Positions 1-4,231 of a DNA stretch of 6,327 nucleotides are shown piece by piece. How positions within the stretch are numbered: position 1 is the stretch's first letter; each line of letters begins with the position of its first letter. The stretch comes from Candidatus Falkowbacteria bacterium RIFOXYC2_FULL_48_21 (GTDB lineage Bacteria; Patescibacteriota; Patescibacteriia; UBA11705; JABHMO01): positions 1 to 6,327 of the forward strand of contig MFGM01000069.1 in assembly GCA_001778275.1 (NCBI GenBank), read 5' to 3'. Below the pieces are notes generated by a model. That model saw nothing but the letters and a program-made list of their open reading frames with translations, ran no database searches and had not been told where the DNA came from. Made by a program: the position numbers and the translations under genes.

Positions 1-5
1 GTTAA

Positions 6-77
6 GTCCCCGTAGTTCAACGGATAGAACAACAGCCTTCTAAGCTGTGGACGAAGGTTCGATTCCTTCCGGGGACA
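6..77 (+). tRNA. tRNA-Arg (anticodon UCU)
   Basis: Full cloverleaf. The acceptor arms GTCCCCG (6-12) and CGGGGAC (70-76) pair over 7 bp, with A77 as discriminator. The D stem is GTTC/GAAC (15-18 with 27-30). The anticodon stem ACAGC/GCTGT (32-36 with 44-48) closes the 7-nt loop CTTCTAA, so the anticodon is TCT (39-41) and reads AGA/AGG. The T stem GAAGG/CCTTC encloses TTCGATT. CCA is not encoded, so it must be added after transcription. Its 5' half is nearly identical to the tRNA-Arg at 462-533. A near copy of its last 22 nt recurs 70 bp downstream. Confidence 0.95.
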
Positions 78-127
78 TATAAAAAGGTGGGCTTGCCCCG
101 AACTCGAGCGGAGCGAGTAGTTCGGGG
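78..127 (+). repeat. post-tRNA hairpin repeat, copy 1
   Basis: Begins directly after the tRNA discriminator with an A-rich stretch, then GGTGGGCTTGCCC and a 9-bp stem (CCCCGAACT 96-104 with AGTTCGGGG 119-127) around a 14-nt loop. A homologous copy follows the other tRNA-Arg at 534-584. Two stem positions differ between the copies, and both differences keep the pairing, so the fold rather than the exact sequence seems to be maintained. GGGC/GCCC at 89-98 can form a competing small hairpin. The role is unknown: tRNA 3' processing signal, terminator-like element or mobile mini-repeat are all possible. Confidence 0.7.
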
Positions 128-150
128 TTCGATTCCTGCTGGGGACACCA
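126..150 (+). pseudogene. tRNA 3'-end remnant with encoded CCA
   Basis: GGTTCGATTCC followed by TGCTGGGGAC and ACCA reads as a T loop, the 3' strand of a T stem, the 3' acceptor strand, a discriminator and CCA. No D arm or anticodon arm precedes it, and the upstream bases CGGGG do not make a good T stem with CCTGC. It matches 56-77 of the tRNA-Arg(UCU) gene at 20 of 22 positions. It could be what is left of a third tRNA-Arg gene or the duplicated end created by insertion of the hairpin repeat. Its acceptor strand can still pair with GTCCCCG at 6-12, with one G-T pair. Confidence 0.6.
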
Positions 151-258
151 TAATTTATTTATTTAAATAGGTAAGAAAACAAGAAATCAAGAAAACAACC
201 TGGACTCCCCCATTTCTATTACCCCAATTTCAAATTTATAGTTTCTTATTTCAACTTT

Positions 259-336
259 ATGAACAAAACAAGCAAAATGGCCAACCGAAAGCATCTGAAA
301 AAGCGCGGCAAGCAGGTGAGCTGCCGGCATAGATAG
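259..336 (+). CDS. possible tiny basic protein (25 aa)
   Basis: An ATG at 259 opens 25 codons ending in TAG. The peptide is very basic: MANRKHLKKRGK in the middle and SCRHR at the end. An internal ATG at 277 would give 19 residues. The stretch is clearly richer in G+C than the AT-rich DNA on both sides, which is the main reason to consider it coding. There is no Shine-Dalgarno sequence before either ATG and I recognise no family; its length and basic character recall tiny ribosomal proteins but no motif supports that. It lies between two tRNA genes and may equally be chance. Confidence 0.22.
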   Translation: MNKTSKMANRKHLKKRGKQVSCRHR

Positions 337-358
337 GAGCCGGAAGAGTTTATTATTT

Positions 359-435
359 AACAGTTAACTATGACAGAGTTAATTATAGTTACCCCTTTTT
401 ATGTGGGTAACTTCAATTAACTCAAATTAACTGTT
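359..435. repeat. 77-bp imperfect inverted repeat
   Basis: Outer arms AACAGTTAA (359-367) and TTAACTGTT (427-435) are exact reverse complements. The inner 19-nt arms (376-394 and 405-423) match at 17 of 19 positions and end in ACCC/GGGT around a 10-nt loop. The two sides are offset by 8 and 3 unpaired bases. The DNA is AT-rich, and AATTAACT recurs at 415, 425 and 440. There is no T-run on the plus strand, so this is not a standard terminator. A small MITE-like element, a folded RNA or clustered operators are the options. The rest of 151-461 holds only the doubtful ORF at 259-336. Confidence 0.7.
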
Positions 436-461
436 CGATAATTAACTCTTGTTCCCCTCTT

Positions 462-533
462 GTCCCCGTAGTTCAACGGATAGAACGAGGCCCTCCTAAA
501 GCCTAGAAGTAGGTTCAATTCCTGCCGGGGACA
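462..533 (+). tRNA. tRNA-Arg (anticodon CCU)
   Basis: Acceptor GTCCCCG (462-468) pairs with CGGGGAC (526-532); A533 is the discriminator and no CCA is encoded. The D stem GTTC/GAAC is the same as in the upstream tRNA-Arg. The anticodon stem AGGCC/AGCCT (488-492 with 500-504) encloses CTCCTAA, so the anticodon is CCT (495-497), reading AGG. The stem's loop-closing pair is a C-A mismatch (492/500), unlike the perfect stem of the UCU gene. The T stem GTAGG/CCTGC has one T-G pair and encloses TTCAATT. The two genes clearly derive from one ancestor and diverged mainly in the anticodon arm. Confidence 0.92.
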
Positions 534-584
534 TATAAAAAAAGGGGGCTTGCCCAGAACCCGAACGCAGTGAGTGGTTCTGGG
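534..584 (+). repeat. post-tRNA hairpin repeat, copy 2
   Basis: Starts directly after the tRNA discriminator, as in copy 1 (78-127): an A-rich stretch, GGGGGCTTGCCC, then stem CCCAGAACC (553-561) with GGTTCTGGG (576-584) around a 14-nt loop CGAACGCAGTGAGT. It differs from copy 1 at two paired stem positions in a compensatory way and by one base in the A/G run. Confidence 0.7.
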
Positions 585-595
585 TTGATTTTTTT
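553..595 (+). terminator. probable tRNA-Arg(CCU) terminator
   Basis: The 9-bp stem of repeat copy 2 is followed by TTGATTTTTTT, as in a Rho-independent terminator. It lies 20 bp after the tRNA end and before the next operon. The T-run replaces the tRNA-like 3' end seen at the same place after copy 1. The T-run is separated from the stem by TTGA, so efficiency is uncertain. Confidence 0.6.
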
Positions 596-624
596 GTTTG
601 AACAAGATAAAGTGCGTAGAGGAA

Positions 625-644
625 GTTCGTTAACAAACGGAGGT
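625..644 (+). promoter_or_regulatory. palindrome plus Shine-Dalgarno before radical SAM gene
   Basis: GTTCGTTAACAAAC (625-638) is an imperfect palindrome (arms GTTnGTT/AACnAAC) centred on GTTAAC. It abuts the strong Shine-Dalgarno GGAGGT (639-644), which lies 7 nt before the ATG at 652 and fixes that start. The palindrome could be an operator or a small hairpin near the ribosome site. No convincing -35/-10 pair is visible between 596 and 624; GATAAA at 606-611 is the best -10 candidate, with TTGATT at 585-590 only 15 bp upstream. Confidence 0.45.
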
Positions 645-651
645 AAATATC

Positions 652-1647
652 ATGAGGCCAATGCTTGTTTCTTGTCCGCGGTTTTGGGCAAAGGTGCGCG
701 GTTATGAGTTGCATAAACGATTCATCACTTACATGTCGCTCAATCAAGACAGCAAGTGCGATGCGAATTGCCAAGGTTGCTTCCGGTATCCGGGGAGAAA
801 GGCGGGACTGAAAAATTTGCTCGGGCGAGCTGATTATGTGCGACTGATTGAAGAGTTCAAACGGTTCGGCGGGTTGGCGCTGGAAATTTCCGGAGAAGGC
901 GAGCCGCTACTTAGCGAACATACGTTGCCGATAATTCGGACGGCTTCATCTTGCGGTCTTTGGACAACTTTGATTACCAACGGGCATTTGCTGACGGAAG
1001 CGATGGCGCTTGAACTGGCTGAATTGCGCGTGGCGCTGGTTTTGAGTTTGCATTCTTTGAACCGCGAGAAGTATGAAGCTGATTGCGGTATTCATGGCAG
1101 TTTCGACAAGAAAATGTCCGCCCTCGATATGGTGGCGCGGGTATTCAAAAATACCGACTGGACGGAAAATGGAGTCGCGATCAGACGCGCGGCCGTGCAC
1201 TGGACTTTGCAGGCGAACAACCTTGATGAAGTGGAAAACGTCCGTCGATTTTGCCGCGAACGGGAATTACTTTTTAGCATCGCTCCCCTGGCCTGCACCG
1301 GTCATGCCGCAAATACGCCGGAACTTTGGCTGCCGGAAGAAAAAAAATTGGCGGCGGTGAACGCGCTTGGCGATGAGTCGATAATTTTCTACGATGAGCC
1401 GGATGGCCGCGCGGTTTGCGGCACGTGCAAGTATGGATTGAACATTGGTGCGGATGGAAAATTGTTGCTTGACGCGCATGGCGGCTACGAAGTGAAAATC
1501 GCGAACATTCGCGATATCAGTTTTGAAAAAGCCGTGGAAATGCAACATCGTTTTTCGCGTATCATGTTTGATCAGCTGGATTGTTTTTGCCCGGTACGCG
1601 ATCCGGAGTGGCCGGACTTTCTTGAACGCAAGGATATTTTTAATTGA
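652..1647 (+). CDS. radical SAM protein with C-terminal Cys cluster
   Basis: 331 residues. The radical SAM motif CDANCQGC (C36, C40, C43; CxxxCxxC) binds the [4Fe-4S] cluster that cleaves S-adenosylmethionine. EISGEGEPLL (78-87) matches the glycine-rich SAM-contacting strand, and TLITNG (106-111) the next core strand of the partial TIM barrel. The C-terminus has C256/C259, then GLNIGADGKL, IANIRD and C311/C313. This is a SPASM-like layout, but with only four cysteines, enough for one auxiliary cluster. Proteins of this build act on peptides or small molecules, or make cofactors; the substrate is unknown. The ATG at 652 is fixed by GGAGGT 7 nt upstream. It is the first gene of an operon with a DUF1284-like gene (35-nt gap) and a nucleoside deoxyribosyltransferase-like gene, so a nucleoside-related substrate is possible (inference). 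The radical SAM call is secure; the subfamily is not. Confidence 0.9.
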   Translation: MRPMLVSCPRFWAKVRGYELHKRFITYMSLNQDSKCDANCQGCFRYPGRKAGLKNLLGRADYVRLIEEFKRFGGLALEISGEGEPLLSEHTLPIIRTASSCGLWTTLITNGHLLTEAMALELAELRVALVLSLHSLNREKYEADCGIHGSFDKKMSALDMVARVFKNTDWTENGVAIRRAAVHWTLQANNLDEVENVRRFCRERELLFSIAPLACTGHAANTPELWLPEEKKLAAVNALGDESIIFYDEPDGRAVCGTCKYGLNIGADGKLLLDAHGGYEVKIANIRDISFEKAVEMQHRFSRIMFDQLDCFCPVRDPEWPDFLERKDIFN

Positions 1648-1682
1648 TTGGTATGCTTGAAATTGGCCAGGGGAAAAAAAAC

Positions 1683-2141
1683 ATGGATCTTCGCGCTCAT
1701 CATTTACTCACGCTTTCTCGCGCGCACGCTTGGGGATCACACCAAGCGGCTTGGCGTGAGAAGTTTTTTCGTCGGTTGAAATCAGTTGAATGCAAAATAC
1801 TTGGTTACGACGACCGGCGGTTTGCCGATCATCTGGTGGATATGGCGCTCAACATTCTCGCCGCGCGAGTGGCCTCGGTCACGTTGGTGGATGGCTACGA
1901 CGCTATCTGCGAAGCTTGTCCGCAAAAAGGCAAAGCCGAATGTCACGTGTTTGGCCGAAATTGGCCGGTCGGTTTTCTGGCGCAATTGGATCAAGCGATC
2001 GTGCGTAATACGCAGGGCGTATTCGATCTCGGCAAGGCGTATCCGCCCGAGTACTTGGTGAAAAATATGGCGGTCATAAGATCCGCCTTGCGAAAAACTT
2101 TTTTAGAACTGCCAATCATTTGGCGGAGGAGGAAAACGTGA
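1683..2141 (+). CDS. DUF1284-like cysteine protein
   Basis: 152 residues from ATG 1683. I chose this start because AGGGG (1669-1673) lies 9 nt upstream and because the protein then begins MDLRAHHLL, like the 'LRPHHLL' opening of DUF1284 proteins as I remember them. A TTG at 1644 and an ATG at 1653 are in frame but lack this support. A second family-like block is VTLVDGYDAICEACP (66-80), with C76, C79 and a further C87, which could bind iron-sulfur or zinc. In the family a cysteine often follows HHLL; here that place is Thr10, so metal binding may be altered or use C37. No enzyme activity is established for DUF1284 that I know of. The gene ends in TGA that overlaps the GTG start of the next gene by 4 nt, so translation is probably coupled. 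Confidence is for the gene; the family match is from memory. Confidence 0.8.
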   Translation: MDLRAHHLLTLSRAHAWGSHQAAWREKFFRRLKSVECKILGYDDRRFADHLVDMALNILAARVASVTLVDGYDAICEACPQKGKAECHVFGRNWPVGFLAQLDQAIVRNTQGVFDLGKAYPPEYLVKNMAVIRSALRKTFLELPIIWRRRKT

Positions 2142-2593
2142 AAGACTTTTTGATCTACCTTGCCGGTCCGATTGCCGGTTGTACGTATGATAAGTGCACC
2201 GATTGGCGTAAGCATGTGGCGAGCCAGCTGCCGCCGAACATTCAAGTGTTATCCCCCATGCGGGGCAAGGAGTTCTTGGCCTCGCTTCCTGTGATTCAGG
2301 GAGAACATCAAGAAAATCCGCTTTGTCGGCAGGCCGGCATCACCTGCCGTGATCGTTCTGACATCATGCGCGCTGACGCGGTTCTGTTCAACCTGCTCGG
2401 CGCGGAGAAAGTGTCTATCGGCACGTGCATTGAGTTCGGTTGGGCCGACGCTTTTCGCAAGCCGATCATCTTGGCCATGGAAAAAGGCAATGTGCACGAT
2501 CATATGATCGTGCGCGGAGTGTCGGGGTTCGTGGTTGATGACCTCGACGAAGCGATTGCACTCGCAATCGCGGTTTTGTCCACTAACGTTTAG
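2138..2593 (+). CDS. nucleoside 2-deoxyribosyltransferase-like protein
   Basis: 151 residues from GTG 2138, chosen because GGAGGAGG (2125-2132) is 5 nt upstream and the start overlaps the previous stop as GTGA. A TTG at 2120 would lie before that site. Family features: N-terminal IYLAGPIAG (6-14) for the first Rossmann-like strand and phosphate/base loop; DRSDIMRADAVLFNL (72-86); and SIGTCIEFGWADAFRKPII (93-111), where E99 fits the nucleophilic glutamate of nucleoside 2-deoxyribosyltransferases (GTxxExGxA). These enzymes exchange or hydrolyse the base on a 2'-deoxynucleoside; related proteins hydrolyse nucleotide N-glycosidic bonds. The insert around 41-71 (from MRGKEFL) with C63 and C70 is cysteine-bearing. 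Length is normal for the family. Expected to be cytoplasmic. As last gene of the operon it suggests that the radical SAM and DUF1284 proteins act on a related nucleoside (inference). Confidence 0.85.
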   Translation: MKDFLIYLAGPIAGCTYDKCTDWRKHVASQLPPNIQVLSPMRGKEFLASLPVIQGEHQENPLCRQAGITCRDRSDIMRADAVLFNLLGAEKVSIGTCIEFGWADAFRKPIILAMEKGNVHDHMIVRGVSGFVVDDLDEAIALAIAVLSTNV

Positions 2594-2596
2594 CAC

Positions 2597-2625
2597 AAAG
2601 GCCCCGACAATGTCGGAGCCTTTTT
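2597..2625 (+). terminator. Rho-independent terminator of the radical SAM operon
   Basis: AAAGGC (2597-2602) pairs with GCCTTT (2618-2623) and CCGAC (2604-2608) with GTCGG (2612-2616), with one C/A mismatch and the 3-nt loop AAT, followed by T's to 2625. It starts 4 nt after the TAG stop. The convergent minus-strand operon ends 5 bp away at 2631 and may use the same hairpin in reverse, though its T-run there is short (CCTTTG). Confidence 0.92.
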
Positions 2626-2630
2626 GAATG

Positions 2631-2909
2631 TCAGAAGGGGCTTCGTCGCGCAAAATAGAGAAGCGCCGCAAGGCTACCCAAGATTGAAGCACCGAGAGAA
2701 AAGGTTATCAGCCATTCAGTGGCAAATCGTCCGATTGGCCAAGGCCCTAACAAATCGATCACGTTTGCGATCAATAATACCGCACCGAGAAACCCAAGCA
2801 CCTTTTTACACGAGCGATCTTGTGCTTTGATTGCGAAAATGAAAATTGATAGAGAAAGGCAAAATACAATTACGACGCAGATTATTCCGAGCGTTTCTCC
2901 AAAGTACAT
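2631..2909 (-). CDS. small membrane protein, three predicted TM segments
   Basis: 92 residues, mostly hydrophobic. Likely membrane spans are near residues 6-27, 37-55 and 66-86, with basic residues (KAQDRSCKK) between the first two and ARRSPF at the end, placing those parts in the cytoplasm by the positive-inside rule. The start is set by AAGGAGA (2920-2914) 4 nt before the ATG. This is the last gene of the minus-strand operon; its upstream neighbour stops 10 nt before it, with that stop next to this gene's ribosome site. I do not recognise a family, and no catalytic motif is visible. It may be one subunit of a membrane complex with the other small proteins of this operon, which is inference from position only. 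Confidence 0.72.
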   Translation of the reverse strand: MYFGETLGIICVVIVFCLSLSIFIFAIKAQDRSCKKVLGFLGAVLLIANVIDLLGPWPIGRFATEWLITFSLGASILGSLAALLYFARRSPF

Positions 2910-2919
2910 ATTTTCTCCT

Positions 2920-3111
2920 TCACCACACGTTTAGAAGATGCACTTCCCAGCCAACCTGAAACGCCGCAAACATCATGGCCAGTTCGGTCACGCGTTCAAT
3001 TTTTTTCCACTTTACTGCGTGTTCTCCCCCATCGCAACGTTTTACTTTCGCAAAGACAAAAATAGTTAGAAAGAACACAGAAAGCACCAACCAAAGATAG
3101 AATGAGAACAT
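2920..3111 (-). CDS. small membrane protein, one N-terminal TM segment
   Basis: 63 residues from ATG 3111. This start is chosen over an in-frame GTG at 3210 because a near-perfect AGGAGG (3122-3117) lies 5 nt upstream. Residues 4-21 (from FYLWLVLS) form a membrane anchor, followed by a basic and charged stretch (KVKRCDGGEH, KWKKIER) and a more amphipathic second half that ends WEVHLLNVW. The stop lies 10 nt before the next gene. The in-frame extension upstream of the chosen start carries a relic of a duplicated gene (3112-3210), so a naive call would produce a misleading 96-residue fusion. No family recognised. Confidence 0.68.
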   Translation of the reverse strand: MFSFYLWLVLSVFFLTIFVFAKVKRCDGGEHAVKWKKIERVTELAMMFAAFQVGWEVHLLNVW

Positions 3112-3210
3112 AGGCTCCTCCTTTGAATTACGTTTTCCGATTGAATTTTTCTGGACCAACATCAGCGTCATATTCCATTTTTTTGTTTCGAACGGCTCCT
3201 TTTGGTTCAC
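3112..3210 (-). pseudogene. relic of a duplicated small membrane gene
   Basis: Read in frame with the following gene, this stretch encodes KKWNMTLMLVQKNSI, which matches KAWSSAGMLVQKNPI at the start of the protein at 3946-4194. The DNA agrees at 21 of 24 positions over the part encoding MLVQKN.I, and an AAAAGGAG site precedes both. Homology stops after KN(S/P)I: the intact copy goes on into a membrane segment, this one into KRNSKEEP. The ribosome site here is also too far from the nearest ATG (3178), which opens only 16 codons in another frame. This looks like the 5' end of a broken paralog. The in-frame GTG at 3210 overlaps the stop of the ORF at 3207-3311, so a read-through fusion to the next gene cannot be excluded. 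Confidence 0.5.
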
Positions 3211-3311
3211 GCCTTCAAAAAGGCAATAGCACCTAAAATGATCAAGAGCGAGGTAAAAATCCCTGTCGCCAACAGTTTATGTGTGGCGTGACCAAAGGCT
3301 CCATGGCTCAA
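3207..3311 (-). CDS. possible 34-aa single-TM protein
   Basis: TTG start at 3311 with GGGAG 5 nt upstream, overlapping the end of the preceding zinc-ribbon gene by 35 nt. The peptide begins SHGAFGHATHKLL and continues with ATGIFTSLLIILGAIAFLKA, a good single membrane span ending in one lysine. The histidine-rich start before the span is unusual. The TGA stop overlaps a GTG at 3210 (GTGA). For: a ribosome site, a strong hydrophobic segment and the way it fills an otherwise empty gap in a packed operon. Against: a TTG start, short length and large overlap. No family recognised. Confidence 0.4.
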   Translation of the reverse strand: MSHGAFGHATHKLLATGIFTSLLIILGAIAFLKA

Positions 3312-3633
3312 CCTTTCTCCCAGTGAATTTCACGTAGAGGCCGGCGAGCCAAAACCAGAATCCTTGATACCCGCATCCGCGGATACCGCATTCTTCCCAG
3401 TCATCTCGACTACCATCTTCGTATGAGATTGTGTTGCTCCGGATAAGCCCGAAATGCTGCCACTTTTTAACGCTCTTTCGAATTGGATACTTGTGCGTCT
3501 TAGCGCAAGGGGCTTTTTCGTTCCATGGCCCGAAATGCCTCTCTTCGGATACAGCTTCACGTTCTGGCGCAACGCCGATGATTGCTCCACATTGTGGGCA
3601 ATGCCTACATCGATAACCTTCTCTGTGTGGCAT
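3277..3633 (-). CDS. zinc-ribbon-like protein, long paralog (118 aa)
   Basis: 118 residues from ATG 3633, with AAGGGGAGA (3647-3639) 5 nt upstream. The N-terminus holds CRHCPQCGAIIG (9-20), a zinc-knuckle pair C12/C15 with C9 nearby. A second pair, C82/C87 in ECGIRGCG, could complete a four-cysteine zinc site. The middle is charged and basic (EREAVSEERHF, KTHKYPIRKSVKK). The C-terminus is rich in tryptophan and aromatic residues (GFWFWLAGLY; EPWSLW), perhaps touching the membrane. The first 25 residues are paralogous to the 43-residue protein at 3815-3946. Their codons differ mostly at synonymous third positions, which argues that both are translated. Function unknown. It sits in an operon of tiny membrane proteins; a metal-binding or protein-docking role is a guess. 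Confidence 0.72.
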   Translation of the reverse strand: MPHREGYRCRHCPQCGAIIGVAPEREAVSEERHFGPWNEKAPCAKTHKYPIRKSVKKWQHFGLIRSNTISYEDGSRDDWEECGIRGCGYQGFWFWLAGLYVKFTGRKVEPWSLWSRHT

Positions 3634-3656
3634 TTCAATCTCCCCTTGTTATGTAT

Positions 3657-3818
3657 TCAATTCTGCGTAAGGTAGCTCGCGATTACCAGTATAGCCCAGA
3701 ACAGAAAGACTTGGGCTATAGCCGAAAAAATGGTTTCGCCTTTTCTCAGCCTCGAGCGTACAAGAGAAACGCTCACTACCAGAAGAAGTGCCACAACAAT
3801 TATCGAAAACCAAATCAT
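3657..3818 (-). CDS. small membrane protein, two predicted TM segments
   Basis: 53 residues from ATG 3818. AAGGAGA (3832-3826) lies 7 nt upstream, and the ATG overlaps the TGA of the previous gene as ATGA, typical of coupled translation. Two hydrophobic spans, about residues 3-20 (from WFSIIVVALL) and 32-50, flank a short basic loop (RSRLRKGE), which gives a hairpin with the loop in the cytoplasm. A longer in-frame reading from 3992 is rejected because it would discard both the ribosome site and the overlapping zinc-ribbon gene. The next gene starts 23 nt downstream. No family recognised. Confidence 0.7.
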   Translation of the reverse strand: MIWFSIIVVALLLVVSVSLVRSRLRKGETIFSAIAQVFLFWAILVIASYLTQN

Positions 3819-3946
3819 GTTTCTGTCTCCTTTTTGCCAATTGTTTTTACTCGATTGTAAGGGGCCAAAATAACCGAGTGTGGCGTAGTGCCGATAATGG
3901 CGCCACACGCCGGACAATGTCTCGCTCGCATGCCATGTTGATGCAT
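3815..3946 (-). CDS. short zinc-knuckle protein (43 aa), paralog of 3277-3633
   Basis: 43 residues, easily missed by length cut-offs. It begins MHQHGMRARHCPACGAIIG, with one CxxC pair. The match to the 118-residue neighbour covers RHCP.CGAIIG plus flanking positions. Of 14 aligned codons there, six differ only synonymously and three change the amino acid, a pattern of selection on protein. Its ATG overlaps the upstream stop by one base (TAATG) and its TGA overlaps the next start (ATGA), so it fits exactly into the operon. GGAG lies about 8 nt before the start. With only two zinc-knuckle cysteines it may dimerise or share a site with a partner, or be a truncated, decaying copy. The tail after residue 20 has no resemblance to the long paralog. 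Confidence 0.62.
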   Translation of the reverse strand: MHQHGMRARHCPACGAIIGTTPHSVILAPYNRVKTIGKKETET

Positions 3947-4194
3947 TATTCACTCCGCTCATCTTTACCGCACTGGTAAATGAATTCGACAAAACAAAAA
4001 AAACCGGGATAAATAGTACAAAGATCGTTTATCGCAGAGACGCTTAGAAAGGGCACTAAACCGAGTTCATCTTGATGTTGAACACAAAAAAATGTACCCG
4101 GTAGCCAGCTGAAAGATAGAACCAGACCAAAAACAAACCACCAGATTGGATTTTTCTGAACTAACATTCCTGCCGAGCTCCACGCCTTCTTCAT
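3946..4194 (-). CDS. small membrane protein, first gene of minus operon
   Basis: 82 residues from ATG 4194, with AAAGGAGGGA (4210-4201) 6 nt upstream. An in-frame TTG at 4260 would place the start inside the promoter -35 box, so it is rejected. Residues about 18-37 (from WWFVFGLVLS) form a membrane span; 46-70 is a second, weaker hydrophobic region containing C59 and C67, and C37 sits after the first span. The C-terminus is charged (CGKDERSE). Its opening, with MLVQKNPI, is repeated in degraded form at 3112-3210. The TAA stop overlaps the next ATG. It is the promoter-proximal gene of a packed operon. No family recognised; cysteines near the membrane plus zinc-ribbon neighbours are the only functional hints. 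Confidence 0.7.
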   Translation of the reverse strand: MKKAWSSAGMLVQKNPIWWFVFGLVLSFSWLPGTFFCVQHQDELGLVPFLSVSAINDLCTIYPGFFCFVEFIYQCGKDERSE

Positions 4195-4231
4195 GTTTTG
4201 TCCCTCCTTTTTGGTTGTCAAAGAACAGTTA

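Noticed and set aside
417..774. Two minus-strand ORFs (417-605 and 496-774), one ending in SPAGIEPTSRL
   Set aside because: They are antisense to the tRNA-Arg(CCU) gene and its hairpin repeat; such '(A)GIEP' peptides are a well-known artefact of translating tRNAs backwards. No ribosome site supports them.
1644..1682. TTG 1644 or ATG 1653 as start of the DUF1284-like gene
   Set aside because: ATG 1683 has a ribosome site at the right distance and begins exactly at the family's conserved opening; the added residues have no such support.
2120..2137. TTG 2120 as start of the deoxyribosyltransferase-like gene
   Set aside because: It lies upstream of GGAGGAGG (2125-2132), which serves GTG 2138; starting at 2120 would translate the ribosome site.
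946..2692. Long ORFs on the minus strand (946-1200, 1267-1548, 1991-2245, 2249-2692) and alternate-frame plus ORFs inside the radical SAM operon
   Set aside because: They shadow three genes with clear family motifs and ribosome sites, and they show no motifs of their own.
3128..3178. 16-codon ORF from ATG 3178 on the minus strand
   Set aside because: Its ribosome-site candidate is about 18 nt away, and the stretch overlaps the relic, whose paralogy is in a different frame.
3819..3992. N-terminal extension of the 53-residue membrane protein up to 3992
   Set aside because: A good ribosome site and the ATGA overlap fix the start at 3818, and the stretch upstream codes for the short zinc-knuckle protein in another frame.
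3330..3992. Plus-strand and alternate-frame ORFs within the small-gene operon (e.g. 3330-3638 minus, 3454-3675 plus, 3582-3860 plus)
   Set aside because: They are shadows of the minus-strand genes, without ribosome sites or recognisable composition.
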